Assembly (NCBI GenBank): GCA_029253805.1 | Contig: JAQWYU010000307.1 | Span: forward strand, 1-21,976 | Reading direction: 5' to 3' | Source of the DNA: Flavobacteriaceae bacterium | Lineage (GTDB): Bacteria > Bacteroidota > Bacteroidia > Flavobacteriales > Flavobacteriaceae | DNA: 21,976 nucleotides | In this document: piece after piece, positions 16,712-21,976 of the stretch | How positions within the stretch are numbered: position 1 is the first letter of the stretch | Layout: every line of letters begins with the position of its first letter | Notes under the pieces: generated by a model | What the model saw: only the letters and a program-made list of their open reading frames with translations | What the model was told of the DNA's origin: nothing | Databases searched by the model: none | Made by a program: the position numbers and the translations under genes

Positions 16712-17187
16712 TATATCGTTTTTAACATCCAAACTCCACATGAAGTATGCCCAGTGTAGCCCATAGGTTGCTTAAGTTCTTTAAAATCATTTTTTTTATA
16801 TAATTTTATTGCTTTTTTAAGCTCCAAAAGTGTTTCTAAATAGCAATATTTGTAACCCATTTTTTGAGCTGCATCTAAACAAATGCTAAGAAGTTTTTGG
16901 CCATATCCTTTACCTCGTAATTCATTAGAAAAATACATTTTCTGAAGCTCACAAATAGTGTCATCTTTAGTTGATAAGGATTTGATTCCGCCACCACCTT
17001 TGACCTGACCACTCTCTTCAATTACAAAATAAATTGCTTTTTCTTCATGGTAGGATTCAAACATTCGAGTTGTTTCTATATCTTCGTAAGCAGTCCCTTC
17101 CAAAGGAAGGCCAAGTTCCTTAAATGTAGATTTTATAACCGATTCAATTTGTAAATTATCCTCAATTTTAATTTCTCTAATACGCAT
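16711..17187 (-). CDS. GNAT family N-acetyltransferase
   Basis: This 158-residue protein is a single GNAT domain. Motif A, LQKMYFSNELRGKGYGQKLL (81-100), contains the acetyl-CoA pyrophosphate-binding loop RGKGYG, and motif B is the YKYCYLETL strand with the KKAIKLYKKNDF helix (113-135). The N-terminal MRIREIKIED strand is typical. A GGGGIKSL strand (64-71) precedes the CoA site. It uses acetyl-CoA to acetylate an amine; the substrate is unknown. It is the first gene of a pair with prmC (TAATG overlap), which is suggestive but not proof of a translation-related target. It is divergent from the LEA14-like lipoprotein gene across 63 bp. Confidence 0.92.
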   Translation of the reverse strand: MRIREIKIEDNLQIESVIKSTFKELGLPLEGTAYEDIETTRMFESYHEEKAIYFVIEESGQVKGGGGIKSLSTKDDTICELQKMYFSNELRGKGYGQKLLSICLDAAQKMGYKYCYLETLLELKKAIKLYKKNDFKELKQPMGYTGHTSCGVWMLKTI

Positions 17188-17212
17188 ACAACGAATAACA
17201 ATTAATAAATCT

Positions 17213-17220
17213 TATTTTTG
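17213..17220 (+). promoter_or_regulatory. Putative -7 promoter element of the lipoprotein-ribD operon
   Basis: TATTTTTG fits TAnnTTTG and lies 30 bp before the ATG at 17251, giving a leader of about 25 nt. It is the only good candidate in the 63-bp divergent gap; no -33 TTTG is evident. Confidence 0.35.
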
Positions 17221-17250
17221 TATTTCGAAGATACATATATCCCCTAAAAA

Positions 17251-17715
17251 ATGATTAAAAAACTCGCTTTACTTCTGTTTTTAGCAGCATATACAAGCTG
17301 CGGAGTTAAACAAAGACCAATATTAATAAAAGTTGACCGTATTAAATTGATTACTGCCAATCCAACTAAAATAATATTGAGTGCAAACGCATTGTTTAAC
17401 AATCCAAATTTAATTGGAGGACGGCTCATCACAAATGGTGTTACAGTATATGTTAATGATATTTCTTTTGGCAAAATTGAAATAGAAGAATTTAAAGTCC
17501 CTGCCAATGATAATTTCACAGTTCCGTTAAAAATTGAGATAAAAGTTAAGGATTTATTTAATAAAGATTCTAGTGGATTTCTAAACGGTCTACTAAGTAG
17601 TGTATTAAATAGCTCTCTTAATGTCAAATATAAAGGAGAAATTCTATTTAAAACTTTTGGTATTAACCATAGCTACATAATTAATAAAACAGAAACAGTC
17701 AAAATAAAAATATAA
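17251..17715 (+). CDS. LEA14-like (LEA type 2) lipoprotein
   Basis: This 154-residue protein has a lipoprotein signal peptide with C17 in AAYTSCGVK. The mature part is one all-beta domain with the pattern of LEA14/WHy proteins: a first strand ending in KLITANP, an N-P-N-x-x-G turn (NNPNLIGGRL, 45-54), a strand block NGVTVYVNDISFGKIEIEE, a VPAND turn, and a long second pair of strands to the C-terminus. In other organisms this fold is linked to dehydration or membrane-stress protection; the role of the short bacterial lipoprotein forms is unknown. It is the first gene of a tight operon, and its stop codon TAA (17713-17715) shares its last base with the inferred ribD start. Confidence 0.8.
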   Translation: MIKKLALLLFLAAYTSCGVKQRPILIKVDRIKLITANPTKIILSANALFNNPNLIGGRLITNGVTVYVNDISFGKIEIEEFKVPANDNFTVPLKIEIKVKDLFNKDSSGFLNGLLSSVLNSSLNVKYKGEILFKTFGINHSYIINKTETVKIKI

Positions 17716-18731
17716 TCAACCACAAAAAATACATAGCTCGGTGCATCGAAGTCGCCAAAAACGGACTAGGAAATACGGCTCCAAATCCTATGGTTGGATG
17801 CGTGATTGTGTTTGAAAATACAATTATTGGTGAAGGCTTCACCAGTCCATATGGAGGGGCACACGCAGAAGTTAACGCAATCAACAGCGTAATTGATCCA
17901 AGAGTTTTAGAAAAATCAACAATATATGTGACACTTGAACCCTGTGCTCATTTTGGAAAAACTCCTCCCTGCTGTGACTTAATTATTGCTAATAAAATTC
18001 CCAGAGTAGTCATCGGTTGTATGGATGAACACGAAAAAGTCTGTGGAAAAGGAATTTCAAAACTTAAGGCAGCTGGGTGCGACGTTATTGTTGGAGTTTT
18101 AGAAAAAGAATGTAAAATCCACCATAAGCGCTTTTTAACCTATCATTCTAAAAAGCGCCCCTACATAATATTGAAGTGGGCTCAAAGTAAAGATGGATTT
18201 ATAGCGCCACTATCCAAATCAGAAATTAAGCCCGTGTGGATTAGCAACACGCGTTCAAGACAACTAACACACCAGTGGCGTGCACAAGAACAAGCTATTC
18301 TAGTAGGCGCTAATACAGTAGCTCAAGACAACCCTTGCTTAACAACTAGACAAGTTGAAGGCAAAAACCCCATCAGAATTATTATTGACATTAAAGACAC
18401 TCTAACTAGTTCTAGTCAAGTATTTAATTCCGAGGCAAAAACTATTAAGCTTACAGAAACTGAAATAGACCCAAAAAAACCCTTAGCAAGTGAAGTTAGC
18501 AATGCCCTTTACGCAAAAAAAATCACATCTGTAATTATTGAAGGAGGACTTAAGACACTTCAAGCTTTTATAAACGAAGGTCTTTGGGACGAAGCTCGAA
18601 TATTTTCAAGTTCCGATAAACTAAAAGAAGGGATTAAAAAGCCTCAGATAAAGGGAAAACTAACCAAAGAAACTCGTATTGAGTCTGATTACCTAAAAAT
18701 AATATTAAATGATAAACACTCTGATATTTGA
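17715..18731 (+). CDS. ribD: Bifunctional riboflavin biosynthesis deaminase/reductase RibD (unusual start codon)
   Basis: RibD carries out two steps of riboflavin synthesis: deamination of the pyrimidine made from GTP, then NADPH-dependent reduction of its ribosyl group. Numbered from 17715, the zinc site of the deaminase is H50/E52 in GGAHAEVNA plus C77 and C86 in PCAHFGKTPPC. The reductase domain begins near 140 (KRPYIILKWAQSKDG) and includes WISNTRSRQLTHQWR and AILVGANTVAQDNP, giving about 338 residues. The first Met codon in frame (17790) falls inside the conserved PNPMVGC strand, and the conserved N-terminal helix NHKKYIARCIEVAKNGLG is encoded upstream of it. The open frame back to 17688 has no ATG, GTG or TTG. 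ATC at 17715, overlapping the preceding stop as TAATC, is where an ATG is expected; ATA at 17712 is the alternative. Either a rare start codon or a base error explains this. The HAD gene overlaps its 3' end by 23 bp. Confidence 0.9.
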   Translation: MNHKKYIARCIEVAKNGLGNTAPNPMVGCVIVFENTIIGEGFTSPYGGAHAEVNAINSVIDPRVLEKSTIYVTLEPCAHFGKTPPCCDLIIANKIPRVVIGCMDEHEKVCGKGISKLKAAGCDVIVGVLEKECKIHHKRFLTYHSKKRPYIILKWAQSKDGFIAPLSKSEIKPVWISNTRSRQLTHQWRAQEQAILVGANTVAQDNPCLTTRQVEGKNPIRIIIDIKDTLTSSSQVFNSEAKTIKLTETEIDPKKPLASEVSNALYAKKITSVIIEGGLKTLQAFINEGLWDEARIFSSSDKLKEGIKKPQIKGKLTKETRIESDYLKIILNDKHSDI

Positions 18732-19326
18732 CTTTGGTGATGTTTTTATTAATTTAGACAAACCCGCAATTGAACGTTCTCTAAACAAGTTAGGAATCTC
18801 TACTATCACTGGTGAGATGATTGAAACAGCTAAGGTCTATGAAAAAGGTTTAATTTCTACAAATGAATTTATCAATTCATTTACAAAAAAATTCCCAACA
18901 ATTTCTAATAAACAGTTTACAAAAGCGTGGAATTCAATTATTTTAGACTTCCCAGAACATCGTTTAACTTTCATTGAAAATCTGGCTTCCTTAAAAAAAT
19001 ATAAACTCATTCTATTAAGCAACACAAATGCACTTCACATTGACAAAGTCATTGAAAATATGTCGCTGAAAAGATATTGCCGCTTCAAAAAATGTTTTAA
19101 CAAATTTTATCTATCTCATGAAATAAAATTAAGAAAACCAGATCATTCTATTTATGAGTTTGTGTTGAACGAAAACAACCTTATGGCTAAAAACTGCTTT
19201 TTTATTGATGATACAAAAGAAAACACAGATACCGCAAAAAAATTAGGGTTACTTACTTGGAATAATAACCCTGAAAAAGACGATATTATAAATTTATTTA
19301 ACAACTCAGTCTTAAAAGAATTCTAA
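18709..19326 (+). CDS. HAD superfamily phosphatase (YihX-like)
   Basis: This 205-residue HAD hydrolase of subfamily IA resembles E. coli YihX, a sugar-phosphate phosphatase. The nucleophile is D8 in IFDFGDV; the second residue after it is glycine (D-x-G), as in YihX, instead of the usual aspartate. Motif II is S104 in LLSNTNALH, motif III is K143 in LRKPDHSIYEF, and motif IV is D167/D168 in FFIDDTKENTDTAKKLG. A helical cap fits at about 18-90. The substrate is unknown. Riboflavin synthesis needs a dephosphorylation after the RibD step, usually done by a HAD phosphatase, so overlap with ribD (23 bp) makes such a role worth testing; this is inference from position only. The ATG at 18709 gives the correct N-terminal strand. 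Confidence 0.9.
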   Translation: MINTLIFDFGDVFINLDKPAIERSLNKLGISTITGEMIETAKVYEKGLISTNEFINSFTKKFPTISNKQFTKAWNSIILDFPEHRLTFIENLASLKKYKLILLSNTNALHIDKVIENMSLKRYCRFKKCFNKFYLSHEIKLRKPDHSIYEFVLNENNLMAKNCFFIDDTKENTDTAKKLGLLTWNNNPEKDDIINLFNNSVLKEF

Positions 19327-19329
19327 ATT

Positions 19330-19935
19330 TTGTTTAGTTACAATACAATTATCGCTCCAAGCAAAGAAGTACTTCATAAAGAAAGAGGTAGTAAGTTTTA
19401 TGGGCTTGCCTTCCCTGTAAAAACAAATATAGAAGTCAAAAATGCAATTAAAAATCTTAAAAATAAACATTCTAGTGCAGGACATTTTTGCTATGCATAT
19501 AAATATGGTATTGAAAAGACATATTACAGAGTCTCAGACGATGGAGAACCAAATAATAGCGCTGGACTTCCAATTTATGGTCAACTAGAAGCCTATAAAC
19601 TAACAAATATTTTGATTGTAATTGTTCGATATTTTGGGGGCACTAAACTTGGAGTTGGAGGGCTTATAAGCGCGTATAAAACTACTGCTAAATTGACATT
19701 AGAATCTAGCCAAATTAAGACATTAGATATTTTAGTGCCATGTAAACTGAGTTTTGTTTATGAAGATATAAGTAAAGTAATGCGAGTCATAAAAAAGCAT
19801 CAAATAATTATAAAATCTCAGCGACTGGAAATGGAGTGTGAAGTATTGGTTTTAGCAAAAAAAATAAACTTAGATAGACTAATTATCACAATTGCGGCCT
19901 TTCATCAAATTAAAATTGAAATTTTAAACGATTAA
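19330..19935 (+). CDS. YigZ/IMPACT family protein
   Basis: This 201-residue protein belongs to the UPF0029/IMPACT family. The N-terminal domain holds EVLHKERGSKFYGLAFPV (13-30), the signature RVSDDGEPNNSAGLPI (67-82), and VRYFGGTKLGVGGLISAY (99-116), all strongly conserved. The C-terminal half matches the YigZ ferredoxin-like domain. Related proteins interact with ribosomes or regulators of translation, but the bacterial function is not established. The start is TTG at 19330, 3 bp after the HAD stop codon. The frame is closed upstream by that same stop, and no ATG or GTG lies before the conserved N-terminus, so TTG is nearly forced. It ends in a 4-bp TTAA overlap with the convergent thioesterase gene. 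Confidence 0.92.
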   Translation: MFSYNTIIAPSKEVLHKERGSKFYGLAFPVKTNIEVKNAIKNLKNKHSSAGHFCYAYKYGIEKTYYRVSDDGEPNNSAGLPIYGQLEAYKLTNILIVIVRYFGGTKLGVGGLISAYKTTAKLTLESSQIKTLDILVPCKLSFVYEDISKVMRVIKKHQIIIKSQRLEMECEVLVLAKKINLDRLIITIAAFHQIKIEILND

Positions 19936-20324
19936 ATTTGCAGTTGGTCTAAAATATATTGCGGACAGCGCATTGGAAAATTCGATTTCATGTTAATAAA
20001 TGCTAATTTGGTGTGTGCGGTAGTCAGTAATTCACCACTAGAATTATGGATTTCATAATTAAACTCAATTGAAGCCGTTGGACGCTTCAAGAGCGTAGTA
20101 GAAACGGTTAAAGTATCACCGTAAACTGCTGGTTTAGAGTATCTTAAACTCATTGAAACAACAGGAAGCATTACACCGTTGGCTTCCATTTGTCTGTAAG
20201 AGACTCCTATAGCATCAAGCCATTCTAAACGTCCTATTTCCAGATAATGAGCATAATTTCCATGGTAAACAACTCCCATTTGGTCTGTCTCGCCGTATCT
20301 GACTTTAATTTTTGTTTGATGCAT
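19932..20324 (-). CDS. Acyl-CoA thioesterase, 4HBT/YbgC-like hotdog-fold
   Basis: This 130-residue single hotdog domain has the 4-hydroxybenzoyl-CoA thioesterase I signature: YGETDQMGVVYHGNY (10-24), with the catalytic aspartate D14 and HGNY, then the long central helix YLEIGRLEWLDAIG (27-40). It hydrolyses an acyl-CoA or related thioester in the cytosol; acyl preference is not evident. A longer frame opens at 20450, but the 42 extra residues are lysine- and phenylalanine-rich translation of the AT-rich intergenic DNA. The ATG at 20324 starts right at the first domain strand (MHQTKIKVRYGETD) and is preferred. Its stop overlaps the yigZ stop in the shared TTAA. No Tol-Pal genes are adjacent, unlike E. 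coli ybgC. Confidence 0.92.
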   Translation of the reverse strand: MHQTKIKVRYGETDQMGVVYHGNYAHYLEIGRLEWLDAIGVSYRQMEANGVMLPVVSMSLRYSKPAVYGDTLTVSTTLLKRPTASIEFNYEIHNSSGELLTTAHTKLAFINMKSNFPMRCPQYILDQLQI

Positions 20325-20498
20325 ATTTAGTAATATAAATTCAATAATTAAACATGAGAAAAAAAAATTAAATATTGACTTAAATTCGATTTTTTTTTTA
20401 AGAATTTTGTTCACATATTTGTAATAGCTTAAGCAAATTGAATACTCCACCCACTATTTCAAATTGTTTAACACTAACTAATCAAAAATAACACAATA
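20325..20498. other. Intergenic region upstream of dnaA
   Basis: This 174-bp gap between divergent genes is very AT-rich, with an A9 run (20359-20367) and a T10 run (20390-20399). One near-match to a DnaA box, TTGTTCACA (20407-20415, one mismatch to TTWTNCACA), is present, and CATATTTG (20414-20421) is one base off the -7 consensus facing dnaA. There is no cluster of DnaA boxes, so an origin is not supported here; the single box could serve autoregulation. Confidence 0.35.
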
Positions 20499-21926
20499 AT
20501 GAACATTAGCGCTCAAACGGTTTGGGATAACTGTCTAGATTTTATTAAAGACAACATCCAGCCACAAGCTTACAAAACATGGTTTGAGCCTATTTTAGCA
20601 ATTAAAATTGATAACCACGCATTAAGCATTCAAGTACCTAGTAAATTCTTTTATGAATGGCTTGAGGAGCATTATGTCAAAATTTTGAAAGTTGCTCTAA
20701 CAAAAGAGTTAGGAGTCAATGCCAAATTAGTGTACATCATCAAGATGGAAAATACTTATGGCAACAAACAACCATTTACTGAAAAAATACCCAGTTCAAA
20801 TCGTTCATCAGTTTATTCTCAAGAAGCCAACATTCCACTTAAATCCAAAAACCCAGAGCTAAAAAATCCATTTGTAATTCCTGGAATTAGAAATGTTAAG
20901 ATTGAATCACAACTTAACCCTATCTATACATTCGAAAATTTTCTGGAAGGTGATTCTAATCGTCTTGCTCGCAATGCCAGTATAGCAGTCGCAAACAAAC
21001 CCGGAGGTACTTCTTTCAATCCTTTACTTATATTTGGTGGTGTTGGCTTAGGTAAAACACACCTAGCTCATGCTATTGGAGTTGATATTAAAGACAAGTA
21101 CCCTGAAAAAACTGTTCTTTACATATCTGCTGAGAAATTTACTCAACAATACATTGAGTCTGTCAAGAAAAATAACAGAAACGATTTCATTCATTTTTAT
21201 CAAATAATTGATATTTTGATTATTGATGACGTTCAGTTCCTTTCAGGTAAATCAGGAACACAAGACGTGTTTTTCCATATATTTAATCATTTACATCAAA
21301 ACGGGAAGCAAGTCATTTTAACAAGCGACAAAGCACCTGTTGACATGCAAGATATTGAACAGCGACTTTTATCTCGTTTTAAATGGGGACTTTCCGCTGA
21401 ACTACAAAAACCGAATTTTGAAACACGTGTTTCTATAGTTAAAAACAAGCTATACAGGGATGGTGTTGAAATGCCTGAAGACATCATTGAATACCTAGCT
21501 AAACATATCACTACTAATGTACGTGAACTAGAAGGTGCCATTATTTCCCTAATCGCTCAATCATCTTTCAATAGAAAGGAGATTACCATCACACTAGCCA
21601 AGGATGTTGTTGAGAAATTTGTTAAAAACACCAAAAGAGAAGTCTCAATCGACTACATACAAAAAGTGGTGTCAGATTATTTCCAAATGGACATTGACAC
21701 TCTACAATCAAAAACAAGGAAACGTCATATAGTACAAGCTAGACAATTAGCAATGTTTTTTGCTAAAAAATTCACAAAAGCCTCATTGGCAAGTATTGGC
21801 TCTCAAATTGGAAAACGTGATCATGCTACAGTCCTTCACGCTTGTAAAACAGTTGACAATCTCTCTACAACTGATAAACAATTTAGAAAATATGTTGAAG
21901 ATTTGACAAAGAAATTGTTAGTGTAA
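20499..21926 (+). CDS. dnaA: Chromosomal replication initiator protein DnaA
   Basis: This 475-residue AAA+ protein binds DnaA boxes and opens the origin. Domain I is at 1-83 (VWDNCLDFIKDNIQPQAYKTW), and a variable linker, domain II, runs to about 135. The ATPase domain has TFENFLEGDSNRLA (144-157), Walker A GGVGLGKT (180-187), Walker B ILIIDDVQF (239-247), sensor I ILTSDKAP (273-280), the arginine-finger region QRLLSRFKWG (288-297) and RELEG (342-346). Domain IV carries the DNA-binding signature RDHATVLHACKTV (440-452). All critical residues are present. It is monocistronic as far as visible, divergent from the thioesterase gene. A possible further gene starts 37 bp downstream. Confidence 0.99.
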   Translation: MNISAQTVWDNCLDFIKDNIQPQAYKTWFEPILAIKIDNHALSIQVPSKFFYEWLEEHYVKILKVALTKELGVNAKLVYIIKMENTYGNKQPFTEKIPSSNRSSVYSQEANIPLKSKNPELKNPFVIPGIRNVKIESQLNPIYTFENFLEGDSNRLARNASIAVANKPGGTSFNPLLIFGGVGLGKTHLAHAIGVDIKDKYPEKTVLYISAEKFTQQYIESVKKNNRNDFIHFYQIIDILIIDDVQFLSGKSGTQDVFFHIFNHLHQNGKQVILTSDKAPVDMQDIEQRLLSRFKWGLSAELQKPNFETRVSIVKNKLYRDGVEMPEDIIEYLAKHITTNVRELEGAIISLIAQSSFNRKEITITLAKDVVEKFVKNTKREVSIDYIQKVVSDYFQMDIDTLQSKTRKRHIVQARQLAMFFAKKFTKASLASIGSQIGKRDHATVLHACKTVDNLSTTDKQFRKYVEDLTKKLLV

Positions 21927-21963
21927 TTTTTATTTATAACATCTCTACGAACAATTGGAATTT

Positions 21964-21976
21964 ATGAAGAAATACT
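21964..21976 (+). CDS. Possible start of a downstream gene (partial)
   Basis: An ATG at 21964 opens a frame of four codons (MKKY) before the right edge, 37 bp after the dnaA stop and in the same direction. In many flavobacteria a low-molecular-weight protein tyrosine phosphatase gene follows dnaA, and the start would suit it, but nothing diagnostic is in the window. Confidence 0.25.

Noticed and set aside
16712..16741. Ten-residue upstream extension of PrmC
   Set aside because: It lies within the GNAT coding sequence, has no family support, and the TAATG start at 16711 fits better.
17790..18731. ribD starting at the first in-frame ATG (313 residues)
   Set aside because: This would remove the conserved N-terminal helix and begin inside the PNPMVGC strand; the upstream codons clearly encode RibD-like sequence.
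20325..20450. 42-residue N-terminal extension of the thioesterase
   Set aside because: It is K/F/I-rich translation of AT-rich intergenic DNA and precedes a normal start at the beginning of the hotdog domain.
20325..20498. oriC next to dnaA
   Set aside because: Only one imperfect DnaA box is present and there is no unwinding element plus box array.
1..21976. CRISPR array, tRNA, rRNA, insertion sequence, phage or defence island
   Set aside because: I saw no regularly spaced repeats, no cloverleaf or CCA-type ends, no transposase or integrase, and no defence-type domains; nearly all sequence is accounted for by core genes.

Overview
The window looks like chromosomal core DNA from a low-G+C member of the Bacteroidota, most likely the Flavobacteriaceae. 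The evidence is a CarboxypepD_reg-like/plug/beta-barrel receptor, DUF4369 and LEA14-like lipoproteins, an Hsp90 with a long charged linker, almost no Shine-Dalgarno sequences, and repeated TAnnTTTG (-7) promoter elements upstream of genes in the correct orientation. I see no rRNA, tRNA, CRISPR, insertion sequence or phage gene, and no stretch over 300 bases without a gene.

Layout. 1-1698 (minus): recR followed 6 bp later by a GT2 glycosyltransferase that runs off the left edge. 1899-3356 (plus): a sodium:solute symporter whose 3' end overlaps a convergent CoA-binding protein gene (3333-3698). 3792-6251 (plus): an outer-membrane receptor, convergent with fabH (6259-7269, minus). 7388-10012 (plus): htpG, a strong terminator, an AlkB-type dioxygenase and a second terminator. 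10238-12272 (plus): a DUF819 membrane protein and a DUF4369 lipoprotein, probably one operon. 12274-17187 (minus): an 88-residue helical protein, a 6-pyruvoyl/6-carboxytetrahydropterin synthase overlapping idi, then ligA, prmC and a GNAT acetyltransferase. 17251-19935 (plus): a tight four-gene operon of LEA14-like lipoprotein, ribD, YihX-like HAD phosphatase and YigZ/IMPACT protein. 19932-20324 (minus): a small thioesterase. 20499-21926 (plus): dnaA. The first codons of one more gene may be present at the right edge.

Functions are mostly housekeeping: recombination and DNA repair (recR, ligA, AlkB), replication initiation (dnaA), translation termination (prmC), protein folding (htpG), fatty acid, isoprenoid, pterin and flavin metabolism (fabH, idi, the pterin synthase, ribD), and envelope transport. 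Several starts needed correction. prmC starts at 16711 (TAATG overlap with the GNAT gene). The thioesterase starts at 20324. ribD has no ATG, GTG or TTG in front of its conserved N-terminus and appears to start at an ATC (17715) where a TAATG overlap would be expected.

I found no convincing new multi-gene system. The observations most worth a second look are the ribD start codon, the C-x5-HGH signature of the pterin synthase, the DUF819/DUF4369 operon with its internally duplicated membrane protein, and the 88-residue unknown protein.
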